From: Epiperipatus broadwayi
Taxonomy: Eukaryota; Onychophora; Udeonychophora; Euonychophora; Peripatidae
Assembly (NCBI GenBank): GCA_028023455.1
Contig: JAQFVV010000022.1
Location: 7,027,100-7,091,099, forward strand
Length of the DNA: 64,000 nucleotides
Direction of reading: 5' to 3'
Shown here in pieces: positions 37,765 through 49,549 of the stretch (its first letter is position 1; every line of letters starts with the position of its first letter). Made by a program: the position numbers and the translations under genes. Below the pieces are notes generated by a model. It saw nothing but the letters and a program-made list of their open reading frames with translations, did not search any database and had not been told where the DNA came from.

Positions 37765-39030
37765 CAAAATTATTATACTGCAATTCTGGTGGAACAATTA
37801 AAATTATGAAGAAAGTAGACATCAAAAACTATTCATTAATTTGAATAAATCATATGATATTTTATCATATACTATTCTCTACTGAATTATTTTTACTTAG
37901 TTGAAAAATAAAATTACCAAAATATATAAAATTCTGATCAGGTGTTACATTTGGATGCTTGTCAAGTAGAAAATGTAGTTTTAGCTAGCAATCATATTGA
38001 CTAATAAAGAGAGATTTTACAATTTTTATTTTTGCCAATGCCTTCTTCAATAAGTCTATAACCTCAATATGTATTATTACCAAAGATTTAATAAGATTCT
38101 GCTGCATACATGTATAATTATTAAACATAACATGATCAGCATTTCTGAGGCGTAACTATTGTAAGATAATTTTTATTTTATTAAAATAAATTTTTTTGTT
38201 AAATCAAGTATTGAAATGTCAAAAGTTTATTAACAAGAAACTCTCCTTACTTTATTTTGAAGCCACCTATTGTAAGCTTGATTAATTAATGTGTAGTAGA
38301 TGATATAGTGCTACAATATTCATTTCCTTAAATCGGTTTCTGGTTTTTGCCTTCATCAGTGAGGACTAGTATTTAAAACAGAAGTTAATACATCTAGGAG
38401 CACTACTATTCAAATTAGTAGTCCAAATTTTAAAAAAAAAGAACTAAAGTTTTAAAGCTACATCAATTTGCTTGTATAATTCTCCTTCTGACACTAAGAA
38501 AGATTCTATATATTTCAGAGACTTCAGTATTTTTAACTTTATGAACATTTGGGAAACTATACTTTTTTTAAAAAAAAAAATTGGCTCCAAAAAATTAAAT
38601 TGTTGTAAAGTTATCTGATCTGAAAATAATTCAAAGCATGAAGCCTGTTTACAGTTTTATGAGAGATTTTTTAAAAGGACATTAGCTCTTCAGTATGAGA
38701 ATTAGAGTTAACTAGGTCTCAAACTAAACCATTTGAACATCATAGTTATTCAAATACACAGTCCTACATCAAATAATTTGAATAATAATGGATAGTTTTA
38801 CAGAGACTTAAAACTAGATATTGATGATTTAGTTCCTACAGACATCACCATTAGAGGATGGTGAAATACTAAGGTTGAAAGTAAAAGTGGTGATTGAAAT
38901 ATATAATGGATAAATCCAATTTTTAAGGAAAAATAAAAAATGGACAAACACAATTAGAACCTAAAATTACAAAAAAAAAAAAAAAATCCAAGTCAGATGT
39001 CACACGACCTAATTTAATAAGCTTGTGTTT
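37765..39030. other. AT-rich DNA with a faint family A remnant
   Basis: Near 38330-38390 the minus strand has CCTCACTGATGAAGGC and CCAGAAACCGA, the family A core order, inside a sequence (about 38150-38420) with other family A words. It is too diverged to fold convincingly. The rest shows nothing. Confidence 0.45.
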
Positions 39031-39035
39031 ACAAA

Positions 39036-39244
39036 TGTTATATACAGAGCTCACAAAATAAGCTCTTAACAAGCTTTGAGAATATCCTCAACCCCAGACT
39101 GATTTCTGCTACTGGCATCATCAGTGGTATTTTTAATCTAATGCTTGAATATCCTGGCACAACACTAGTAGCAAAAACCAATCTGGGGTTGAGGATATTC
39201 TCAAAGATTGTTAAGAGCTTATTTTGCAAGCTCTGTATATAACA
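39036..39244. repeat. Family C palindrome with hammerhead core
   Basis: Two arms of about 78 bp (from GTTATATACAGAGCT, and its inverse at the right end) enclose about 50 bp. Arms differ at about six positions. The only family C copy in the window; its ribozyme block resembles family A (shared CAGTCTGGGG after the core). Confidence 0.85.
39091..39130 (-). ncRNA. Hammerhead ribozyme, family C
   Basis: Minus strand: CUGAUGA (39124 to 39118), stem II UGC/GCA with loop CAGUA, GAAA (39106 to 39103), then AUCAGUC with GUC before the cleavage point after 39097. Stem I pairs CCA with UGG. Stem III is weak. The core residues are complete. Confidence 0.6.
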
Positions 39245-40199
39245 ATTAGAACTGTTTTATAATATGATGATTTATATTATTTTAGTAAAAAATGTATAGA
39301 AAATAGACATGAAAGATTGATTTCTAGAAAGAAAGAAAGAAAAAACATATTATGAATAAATAAAAGATAGACAATTTCAATAATCTTTTTTTAGGAGATA
39401 TGATTTTGATGATAACTTAATGATTGCAAATATCAAAATGAGGCTTAAGAAATTAAATAAAAATTTTCAGAAATGAGAAAATCAAAATTATAGGAAAAAA
39501 AAAAAGAAAAGTTCTTAAGAATTAAAAATATTAATAAAGTTTTGGAAGAAGTTGATATTAAAATTAGATCAAATAAAGATAAAATGAGAAAAGATTAGAT
39601 TGCACAAAAACATAAAATAATAAATAATCAAAAGATATATTGCTCAGGAATTCATATATATTCAAGCTACCTTGAATTCCAGAATATGCTACAATACTAT
39701 TACAGTAAACTATGCAAGGAGCACAACATTAAAAAATTGGTTCAGAAAACATACAAAAAATCTGAAGAGGCAACTCAAAACTTGCAGAATACTAAGGCAA
39801 AGTGCCATGAAGTAGAGAAGAATATACAAAACTGGGTAGAAGATTAATGTAAGAATCATAAAAAATATTAAGATGAATATAAATCTAGAAAAATATGTAA
39901 GACGATTTAAAAAACCTTAATAAAAATAGCAGCCAAAACTGAAGATAATGAAAGATTAGCATGAAAAATTCTCATTAGCAAAAATAACATTTTAAGCAAT
40001 AGTTAGAAAGCTATTCTGAATTATACAAATTTTAGCATATTTTAATGAAAAAATATTGGAAGAATTAGTTAAAAGGTTTACAGAATTGTATTATCATATT
40101 ATAATATTGAAAGTATTTTACTGAAAAATGTTAAAAGATAGAAAAATGAATAGTAACAGAAGTCTTTGAAATAATTAAATAGCTGATCAATACATTTAC

Positions 40200-41715
40200 A
40201 GATTGTATAAAAGAAAGAATAATATCTAAGGCAAGAACAAAATCAATGTTAGTGCCAGTCTATAAACTGAGAAATAAGAGAGGAAAACAAAACCATAGCA
40301 ATAATTAAGAAATTCAGCAAGATTCAATAAATATTTTATAAAGAGAACACTTGGTAGATGAAGGGTTTGAATTTAGAAAAAATAGAATTACTATATAACA
40401 GATATCTTCTATAACATTGCAGGAAAAGCTAAAAATAAGAAAGGAACCCCCCCCTCCCCCCTAAATTTATGATTTGCAGAAGGTTTAACAGCTATGACCA
40501 AAAGGATCACTTGAATAATATATAAATCTTATGAAATAGATAATTAATCTTCAAAAAATTAAAAAATAGCTGTAAAAACACATTGAAAAATTGAAGTGGC
40601 TCAAAATCTAAGAGATCTAATCTCATCAAGTATATTCATCATATCTATAGAAAAAGTAATTGATGAGATTAAATAAAAATGCAAATAAACATTAGTGTAT
40701 GTTAAGCTATGTAGCTGACATAATAATCATGAAAGGAGGTGAAGAAATACTGAAAGTTACATTAGAAATGCTAAATGAGATAGCAAAGATATATGAATTA
40801 CACATAAACATGGCCAAAAAAAAATATAAGTGCTTGGGAAAGAGAGAACAAAGTAAAATCAATTGTATTTATATGTTGGACTATTTCCATTATCTAACAT
40901 TACGTATTGAATGTCTTTAGAAAATTTTAACTTTATTTAAATATTCCAATTACTTTCAACTATTAGCAATAGCACACGGGTTAGTATATGCACAAGTTTT
41001 CAAGTGGTATTATTCTCTCTTCTTCAGGTGTTGCTTGCCTGACCAGTGACTGTACTAACATAGGAATTGAACCTGGACCTTTAGATTCTTGATTATTGAA
41101 TTTTTTAAGGTAATACTCTAGTTGGTTAAAGCATTACCGTAAAAAATTAATATTCAAGAATCTAAGGATTCAGGTTCGATTCCCATGCTAGTACTGACCA
41201 GCAACATCTGAAGAAGAAAGGAGAATAATATCTCTCAAAATGTTGTGCAAATATTAACCTATTTGCTATTACTAACAATTGAATGTATTTTGAATATTTA
41301 AATGATATTAGATTTTTCTAAAGATGTTCAATACTTATTATTAGATAATGGAAATAGTTCAACCTATAAAGACAACTAAAATACCACCATCACAAGCCTT
41401 CAGAAAAACATTAAGAAAAATCAAAATTGATAGAAATGAAATAGACCACATTAAAAGACTTGTATACCTTTAAAATAATATCATTAGTGAATATTCTAAA
41501 CTTACAAAATAAAATTAAGAATAGCCATAGCAAGAACATGTCCACAAACCATTGGCATGAATTGGGAAAACAAAAGGTTAGAGACCAAATAAGATGTACT
41601 GGATATGTGCATAATTACTTCTGTATTACATGGTTGTTAAACATGAGTCATGGCAAAACAGTCACTGAGAATCTTACTATTTTAAATAACTTGCTACAAA
41701 TAGTTAATAAGAAGT
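40200..41715 (+). pseudogene. Decayed LINE RT with nested family D insertion
   Basis: Frames broken by stops read KSMLVPVYKL, then EHLVDEGFEFRKNRIT (the GFRxxRxT block), then FYDLQK...F (motif A region), then LSYVADIIIMKGGEEILK at 40699 onward (motif C), then LEMLNEIAKIYELHINMAKK. The normal YADD is YVAD here (40708-40719), so one catalytic Asp is lost. After the insertion at 40871-41367 the element resumes with IKIDRNEIDHIKRLVYL (the YLG block) and GCxTWVMAKQS near 41635-41665. This order fits a non-LTR retrotransposon with an RTE- or jockey-like C-terminus. Purine-rich DNA at 39400-40200 may be its older 5' part. Confidence 0.6.
40871..41367. repeat. Family D palindrome, full two-armed copy
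   Basis: The two halves, about 240 bp each, are inverted copies (ATGTTGGACTATTTCC at the left, its inverse at the right). Each half contains a tRNA-like module and a hammerhead-like block: the right half has a consensus B box GGTTCGATTCC (41173-41183), the left an inverted GGTTCAATTCC, and both have CTGAAGA/CATCTGAAGA-type cores. Arms are more diverged than in family A or B palindromes. It interrupts the LINE relic between its motif C and YLG regions. Confidence 0.85.
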
Positions 41716-41719
41716 AATT

Positions 41720-43250
41720 GGAGTAGAAAGTCTCCAATTACGCAAATACACATGTATATATGATAGTAATTTTTCGCACTGGAACATCTTATAAACTCTC
41801 CAGCAAATAAAGCAATTAGATTATTATGAATTGGTGGAAAAAGTATTATATATCTAAATTTTGGCCCTGATCACATGAAGATGATGATAAAAACTGTAAT
41901 ATATAAACATATATATATATACGTACTTTAATAAAGTTAAAGTAAATTAACTGTATTAATTAAACGAGAAGTCGATTGAAGAGCTTCTAGTGGATTCTGC
42001 GCGGTAATAATGTTTGGTTTTTCTATAGTTACGCTTCTGTTCTAAAAAGGTTAATAAGACAGCGGTCTTTTATTTAACAAACTGAAATTATGGTTACAGT
42101 TATAGAACCTACTAAAGACAAATACTAAATTGGGAATCACTCCTGAAGTTCTTACTACTATTTCTACGTAAGTAGACAATATGAGAAAGAATAAGACAGT
42201 TCTAAGTTCAGTAAACTAATAACTACGTATAATGTGCTTTTTGCTAAACGCTGAATTATATATTTATATTCATTGCAAATTCTAATTAAAGGATGTGTTA
42301 TCAACTTTAGTTATACGTGTATGCAGGCCTGTTTATGTCTATTGTATTAATAATTAAACTAATATTTTATTACTTTTACCTAGTTTTATATTTATTTCTT
42401 TATGCTACCACAGCTGAGTTAAAACTCCCTGTGCACACCGCAAAAACAAAAGTAACAATGATAAAATATAAATTATCAGTACTCCAGGAAATAAAAAAAA
42501 TATATAATAAACGTAAACTGTTTATTTAAATATTTTCTTAAAACGTTGCTTTTAAAATTTAAACAAAAAAAAAAAATCATGATTACACACAAAAAAGAAA
42601 ACAATGAAGCTAAATAACACCCACTTTTAAAAAAAAGAAAATATGTGTATTTTTTATAATTATAAGATAAATATAATACACAAGCTCTGGCTCATTGGTT
42701 ATAATCTTCAGCAAATAATTACATATGATTAAGCGACATATTGCTTATTTAACGTAAAAAATAATAAATTAAAATACGGTATTTACATTTTTGGTAAATA
42801 GTTCAATCAAAAATGAGAGATTGTGACTAGAATCTCTCATGGAAAGCTTTTATTATTTATCATCATCAAGTCCTGCAGATTCCGGTGCAATGGTTAAATG
42901 TCAAATTCTGGAGTGATCGATTCCAGACCTAATACTTTTTATGAATTTTTGGACAACAAACATTTGACTATTTTATTTTTATCATCATCATCGCAAGATA
43001 GCTTCTCTAAATTTAATCCAATTTTTCGGATCCATAGCTTTTTTTCCCACCACTATCTGTTGAAATCCAGATTTATTAATATATAATGAATTAGTTAAAA
43101 ATTAAAGTTTAACTTTAAAAAAAAAAAAAAGGAAGATAAAATAGGTAAATATCAAAATGACCAGAAAATCAGGTTCGAAATAAAAATATCTTAGTATGTA
43201 TATAAGTAATGTACTGATTTTTAGATTTTTTTATTCTGATTAATAATTTT
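41720..43250. other. Plain AT-rich DNA
   Basis: No feature is supported. Several poly-A/T runs occur (42560-42650, 43117-43131). Confidence 0.5.
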
Positions 43251-43254
43251 ATTA

Positions 43255-43395
43255 AACGCACATTATTATATTAAGTAATATTTACTAAGGCTGTAACCTT
43301 TAGGAATTCCCTCTTTTCTTCATAGCGTAAGCTTGTGTTTAAGACCTGTAGAGGTCCCTACCTTCGAATTTTTCAGACGCTTAGTAAATATTTCT
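43255..43395. repeat. Family F repeat, copy 1
   Basis: It shares AAGTAATATTTACTAAGG, CCTCTTTTCTTCATAGCGTA and CTGTAGAGGTCCCTAC with the copies on both sides of the assembly gap near 56 kb, with an internal deletion. No coding or tRNA-like signal. Confidence 0.8.
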
Positions 43396-43399
43396 GATT

Positions 43400-45060
43400 A
43401 GTAATGTGACTAAATAGATTTTGAACACTGGGTTTAGTAGCTGGACAATGTCATTAACAACTTAGGCCTTTTTATATAGCTTTGGTATTCAAACCCAATA
43501 ATGACCATGAAGAGTAATCATAAAGTAAATTATATTTATGAAGTATTCATGTCTGTTGTGAGTTCATCTAGATGGATACTTTTTATCCTGATCTGAAATA
43601 GTTCCATTGAAATTTAACATTTGCTTTTTTTTTAATTTTGGACTTGGATTAAAAAAAAAAAAACTCTTTAGATCTATATGATGTTATGTTTAGCATTGTA
43701 TTTTATATTAATTGTGTAAAGATAAAACCATAGGTTTAATATCTATTCCTAATCCAAATGAAGACTGTATTATATCAGTTTTTCTTTTTTACAATCAATG
43801 CATTGTCACTCATCTGTCTAATCCATAATAATTTGGTTAATCACATGAATTTAATGCATTGATTGATCCCAGAATGTAAATTCAACAGCTAATGATAGTA
43901 GTTAGACACCCATTTACCAACAACTAGATGACTTGCTGAGTCTTGTGGGCTCTGTCTTTTTTTTTAAAAAAAAATCTAAATCTGCTTATGATTTGAAAAG
44001 ATTTCTAAGATGTATTTGAAGTCTAGATGCAATAATCATTATTCTTTGAGATCTATCTACTTATATTTTTGTATAATAAAACTGTTTTATTACAATATAT
44101 TTTTGTATACAAGGCATATTGTAATTCTTATATAAATACAAAATCCTTTGAGGTATATTTATGAATAGTACTACATTTATGACTATAAATGTTTAAAAGC
44201 TTGCATGCTTTAGGTATAGTGATAGAGGGGCAAACTCTGAGGTAAAGTCTCAGAATCTGGCAACTCGGTCACTTCTTATACTTAAAATTATTAATTTTAA
44301 GCAATTTTTTTTTTAATGTTTTAAAATATAACTAGGTATTATTGTACTTCCCAGATTTTATTTAATTAGCAGCAAGCTCATATTGCCTCAACTTTAAGAT
44401 ATTTTAATGTAAGCATATAGATAGGTGTATCAAAATATTTCATTTTAAGAAACTTGAATTATTTTAAGACATTAGCTCAAACAATAGGATAGAAGTAAAA
44501 TCTGATATAGGATTGGTGTACAGACACCAGTAGTTTTGCTTGAAAATGGTTAACAGTTGCAAATTAATCATAGAATTCTAATTTGACTGTCGTCTATCAT
44601 CTATTTCTTATCATTAGTCACTAAGGACTCAATTTTGTTTATCTTTTGAAAGAAATCTATGAATATACAAATTAGTTCCAAGTAAATGTCATCTATTCAT
44701 ATTCTCTATAGTCTTTCTTTTTATATCTGCCTTATGTAATATTGAAATTAGAATTTTTATTTTCCAATCGTCATTCACTCTATATAACCAAACAATCGTA
44801 ACTTCTTTTCTAAAAATTTCAACAAAATGTCCTTCTGATTCACTTTTTTTTTTTACTTTATTGAAATTTTTTTTACAATCATCCAATTCTTAATAACTTT
44901 ATATAGAATCTATTGACTCAACATTGTCTAAAATTATTCATGTTTTAACTAAAATATATTAGTTGTGTACTTATATTTTTGTTGCTTATGTAATTAATAA
45001 TTTAATATAAATATGGTTCTGATGTTTAAATTGGGTCTTTAAATAACTATCACTAACAAT
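43400..45060. other. Plain AT-rich DNA
   Basis: Nothing is identifiable in this stretch; the frame at 44689-44886 has no motif. Confidence 0.5.
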
Positions 45061-45417
45061 AATCAATATCACACGATCACTATTTCTTATGCTAGCACAT
45101 TACTGTTATTAAAACAGGCAAAACTCTCCATACAGTAGTGCCACTCAGTGCCAACCAGAGTAATCAATGGATGGCAGAAGGCTTGTGCATAAAATTCCTA
45201 TCTAGTGCCTACTCATCCAATACCCCCAGACTAGGTGCAGTGCTCTCAGGTCCAAGGCTCCTCACTGATGAAGGCCACAAGCCAGAAACTAGTCTGGGGA
45301 TATTGGATGAGTAGGCACTAGATAGGAATTTTATGCACAAGCCTTCTGCCATCCATTGATTACTCTGGTTGGCACTGAGTGGCACTACTGTATGGAGAGT
45401 TTTGCCTGTTTTAATAA
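45061..45417. repeat. Family A near-perfect palindrome
   Basis: Arms 45108-45234 and 45289-45415 (127 bp each) are reverse complements with one mismatch, around a 54-bp spacer. Both arms carry the private variants GGATGGCAG and AAAATTCC, where other copies have GGATGCCAG and AAAATCCC. The spacer contains most of a hammerhead core. Confidence 0.95.
45258..45301 (+). ncRNA. Hammerhead ribozyme, family A, best copy
   Basis: Stem I pairs UCCUCA (45259-45264) with UGGGGA (45295-45300), including one U-G pair. The core is CUGAUGA (45265-45271) and GAAA (45285-45288). Stem II is GGC/GCC with a CACAA loop, but the core-proximal pair is A-A. Stem III is self-complementary CUAG, and GUC gives cleavage after 45294. 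The A-A pair is shared across the family and lowers confidence in activity. Confidence 0.6.
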
Positions 45418-45419
45418 TC

Positions 45420-46200
45420 AGATATCATACAAAGAAATTCAATATTATCAGGAGCAGCATACTCACAAATGAATATGGTCATTTTAACTTCAAAAGAAAA
45501 AGATAATAATAATAATGCTGATAATGCCAATAATGATAATAGTGGTAATAATAATACACAAATACAAATACATCCACCTGTAGAACATGCTATTTATTTG
45601 GTATTTTATGAAGCTGTCCTTTAACCTCTGCTAAAAATTCTTCTTTCTGAAATATTTCAACATTGTCCAATTGTAGTGATAATCTTTGTAATATAAACTA
45701 ATTTATATATTGCTTTTATTGATTTGATTAAAGCATTTATCAAACAATTCAGCTTCTGCATAATGGAATGAGAGGAAGTATTATTAATACAGATAGAAAA
45801 TCTACAGTATTTGAAATGAAACTGGTGTCGATAATGATGTGTACTTGCTCCAAAATCATTTTGTAAACATCTCTTATTCGATCAACACATTCACGCATAT
45901 TACTATATATCAGAATATTTAAATGATCTTTGGGTTGGGTTCTTTGAAAAATTAGATATTAGATGTTATACAAAGTATATTAACCAAACTCTGAATTGCA
46001 AACCCTGGCAATTCAAAGCACACAGGACTAGTTTTAAGAAATCTGTCATTAGTTGTGCCAAGTCCTCAAACATCACTAAATTTAAATCAGAATAAGCTTA
46101 AATTTTATTTATATTAATCATATTTTAAATTATCTTTTTACTAAAACAAACGATAAATTTTTTTATCACTTTTTAAATACAATGCTTTATGTAGTCATTA
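45420..46200. other. AT-rich DNA, possible faint RT relic
   Basis: The frame near 45710-45745 reads IAFIDLIKAF, which could be an RT motif A (F-x-D-x-x-K-A-F). Nothing else supports it, so I do not annotate a gene. Confidence 0.3.
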
Positions 46201-46206
46201 ATCAAA

Positions 46207-46420
46207 CATATAGAATATTTTTCATATAGTAGTGCCACTAAGTGCAAGCCTTCATAATCAATGAATGCAGGAAGGTTTATACATAAAGGCCCTATCTAGT
46301 GCCTACTGAACCAACATCTCCAGATTAGTTTCTAGCTTGTAGGTTACATCAGTGAGGAGGTTTGGATTTGAGAGCACTGCACCTAGATCTTAACATATAG
46401 TAAAATTCTCAACAAGTAAA
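46207..46420 (-). repeat. Family A hammerhead repeat, single-arm decayed copy
   Basis: Similarity runs from the CATATAGTAGTGCCACTAAG end to CTAGATCTTAACAT. The minus-strand core reads CTGATGT with GAAA still present. No inverted partner. Confidence 0.8.
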
Positions 46421-46424
46421 CATA

Positions 46425-47290
46425 ACAATTTTAGTTTTTATAAAGATTACTGGCATTTATTTATTTTATTTGAAAGTAACATGAAATTTACAATTATTAA
46501 TATATTGAACATAATTAATAATCATGAATACTATCTTTATTTTCAAATAAAGTAAATAACATCATTATATATATAATCATTAAAATCAGTCAGCACTTAG
46601 ACAATCCCAATATCAATAACAATTACCGATCTCAATCTGTTGTCAAGGCAACATCTTTTTAACACTAAAGGTGGATATATACACTTACTAATTGTGTGTG
46701 AGGAAAGAGATCACCAAAACAAAAATGAAAAAAGTGTAGTTCATTTTTAATACATGCCATGCTCTCAGTCAATATTTCAGTAATAATCAATTAAATCATA
46801 ATTGGAATTTTAATTAATAATGTTTTTGTTGTGTAACATTATTTTAACACTAAACATAAGTATGGTATGAAAGTAATGAAAATCTTTTTGGCAACTTTTA
46901 GTAGCTTGAAAGTATATTTCATTCAATTTCAAATGTATAATAAGTGTATTTACATATTAATTTGGTCAGAATGATTTACTATATATTACCCCCCCCCCCA
47001 CATGCACACACACATGCTTGTGGTAAGATTTATGAAAAATGGAATAGATTATAATTTTTACTTGTTTGGAATATATTTATATGCATGCTTATTAATTTAT
47101 AAAAAGCATCACTTTTAATAATTGTATACATTTCATGCTTTCAAATGAGACATAAAATCAGCTAAGTATAAATACAATTCAAACCTATAATGATTTGTGT
47201 TTAGTGATGTTTGAGAACTTGGAACAGCTAATGAAGGAGATTCCTTTAAAACTGATCCTGTAAATTGTATATTGTGATAGTTTTAGATGT
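46425..47290. other. Plain AT-rich DNA
   Basis: No feature beyond a C run at 46990-46999 followed by CA repeats. Confidence 0.5.
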
Positions 47291-47293
47291 CAA

Positions 47294-47390
47294 GCATTGG
47301 TAACCTAGTGGTTAGCATAGCTGCCTTCCAAGCAGTTGGCCCGGATTCGCTTCCCGGTCAATGCATTTTGGCATATGAAAAAAAAAGACT
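47294..47390 (+). mobile_element. tRNA-Gly-derived short SINE, copy 1
   Basis: Positions 47294-47364 fold as a tRNA: GCATTGG/TCAATGC acceptor stem, D-arm CTAGTGGTTAGCATA, anticodon stem with loop CTTCCAA (anticodon TCC, glycine). The T-loop has TTCGC where functional tRNAs have TTCGA/TTCAA. A short ATTTTGGCATATG plus A-rich tail follows. Confidence 0.8.
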
Positions 47391-47394
47391 TTTA

Positions 47395-48745
47395 TATATA
47401 ACACCCAAAATCTTAATTTGATATTCACCTGTTAAACAGTGGTTAAATTCCTTGATTTATAATTTTAATATTTACAACTCTGATTAGATATTTCTCCAAA
47501 GTAATATGGAGATAATTAAACACTTGGTTAATATAAACAAATAATTATCATTAGTGATTATTGCTTACAACTCCCATATTTTAATTCTTCATTGTGAATG
47601 TATATCCAATAGGCTTAATGAGATACAGAATAAGGGACTCATGAGTTAATTAAATATTCATAGGTCAAAATTTAACCTGTCTCTTACACTACTAGAATAT
47701 TGAATGATTTCCAAGTTATTAATCATTTGATAATTTATCAATAGGATGTAAAATATAATTATTCATTTACTTATATAAACTAATTTTCATAGATAAATTT
47801 GATAATCAGAGTTTAACATTGATAAAGGTATTTTGACATTTTATAAGAATGTAATTTATTTTGAATTTTCTGCATTAATATCTAAAAATATATTCAAATT
47901 TATATAAACTTTCTATTTTGATATATTGCTCTTGACAACATCATATTTTGTAAAATATAGGACATGTCCATTACTGACATGTAAATATTAAGGAATCTGC
48001 TAAGAAACTCTAAATAAATGAATGGAGGATTAAATAAAATGAAATAAGGAATAAAGCAAAAAGCATTCTTACTAAAAAAACAATTTTATCCAACATATAA
48101 TAAAGATTTATTTTTTTAGTTATACTTGAAACTTTCAGTCCATTCAACATTCTTGAAATATATTAATAAAGATATACCATGCCGAACCAGCATTCCTTAG
48201 TTGACATGGGCTACAATCTCTTACACATGACATCATTATTATTCAATATTTATCAATACCAAATTATTACAATATGACTTACAATGCCAAACTTCTTTTA
48301 TTCATATATTTGACATTATCCATTTCAAATAAATATATTTATGATTATTATGACATTTCTAACCCAAATATCAAATATAAATTTCAGTTAAACCTTAAAA
48401 CATCACATGATCACTATCTTCCATATGGAGATAGTTTTGCCTATAAATCTCAGTGAAAGATTAATAAATCAATTAAACATAAGTGCATGAAGTAATTCAA
48501 CTACATTTATCTTTTTATATGTATAACACTTTTTAAAATATCTCTAATCTGTTAATGAAAAGCAGAATTATTGACTCTAAACAATTTGATTAGAAATGTG
48601 ATAAGGTATTTATTGGTACAGATATTTTCCTATTATTTTTCTTCTAATCCTTAGAATTAACTGATTTGTTCAGAAAGTAAGATGAAAAGACACAATATCT
48701 TAAAGAAAAAGTGAACTGCCTTTATTTGAAAAGTAGAACAAAAGT
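47395..48745. other. Plain AT-rich DNA
   Basis: No gene is supported. Frame 48274-48456 has no motif. Confidence 0.5.
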
Positions 48746-48750
48746 GTTAA

Positions 48751-48850
48751 GCATTGGTGGCCTAGCGGTTAGCATAGCTGCCTTCCAAGCAGCTGGCCTG
48801 GGTTCGCTTCCCAGTCAATGCTTTGATATATGGGAAAAAAGAAAAAAAAC
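48751..48850 (+). mobile_element. tRNA-Gly-derived short SINE, copy 2
   Basis: Positions 48751-48821 give the best tRNA-like fold of the four copies, with anticodon TCC. It shares the T-loop GTTCGCTTCCC and the tail TTGATATATGGGAAAAAA with the others. A functional glycine tRNA is unlikely because of the T-loop change and the A-rich tail. Confidence 0.82.
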
Positions 48851-48994
48851 TCGGAAAAAAATCATCCAGATTGATGTACTGATGTGCTTTTTTTTGCAAG
48901 CTGTGATCTTAAAATTAGCAAAAAAGATGTAATTCCAGTAATATATGTTCTAATAATAGATAAATCATTATAGATAATGATATTTATAATCTAG

Positions 48995-49225
48995 TAATTA
49001 TTATTAACAACATGATGGAAAACCACATGCTAGAAATTAGTCTGGGGATATTGGAGGAGTAGGCACTAGATAGGGATATTATGCACAAACCTTCCTGCAT
49101 CCATTGATTACTCTGGCTTGCAGTGAATGGAGCTATTGTATGGAGAGTTTTGCCTCTGTGAAAAACAGCTTGTGTAAGCATAAAGAATGGTGATCATGTG
49201 ATGTTTGATGGGTTTAATATAATCC
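48995..49225 (+). repeat. Family A hammerhead repeat, half copy
   Basis: It matches the right half of the family from CTAGAAATTAGTCTGGGGAT to the terminal GTGATCATGTGATG. The CTGATGA part is missing, so no ribozyme can form. Confidence 0.85.
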
Positions 49226-49439
49226 TGCATGGTTTGGTAGAGTGGTTCAAGCACCATGGCTCATAGGTCAACTCATTTGATCTCTTGTAAATTTGAACAA
49301 TAAGGCATTTGAATATATTTACTACAAAAGTAATATTCTAAAAAGACTATTTTACTCAAAGTATTATTATTCTCACAAATTCATCTTTCTAAAATAACCA
49401 GTATAAAACATTTAAATGCTGTTTATTTATTTTGAGCAA

Positions 49440-49537
49440 TTAAAAAAAATTTTTTTATGTGTCAAAGCATCGGCCGGGAAGCGAACCCGGGACAACTGCT
49501 TGTAAGGCAGCTGTGCTGACCCTTCGGCCACCAACGC
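49440..49537 (-). mobile_element. tRNA-Gly-derived short SINE, copy 3
   Basis: Minus strand 49537 to 49467 is a tRNA-like fold with anticodon-loop CTTACAA (anticodon TAC). T-loop GTTCGCTTCCC and tail TTTGACACAT plus A/T-rich run match the family. Confidence 0.8.
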
Positions 49538-49549
49538 TTGATTAAAATA

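Noticed and set aside
42898-43086. 62-codon ORF near 43 kb
   Set aside because: No motif and AT-driven composition; treated as a random open frame.
45700-45750. RT motif A (IAFIDLIKAF) in a stand-alone position
   Set aside because: No other RT block is found nearby on the same strand.
48751-48821. Functional tRNA-Gly(TCC) gene
   Set aside because: The clover-leaf is good, but the T-loop lacks the conserved A58, an A-rich tail follows, and three sister copies share the change, so a SINE is more likely.
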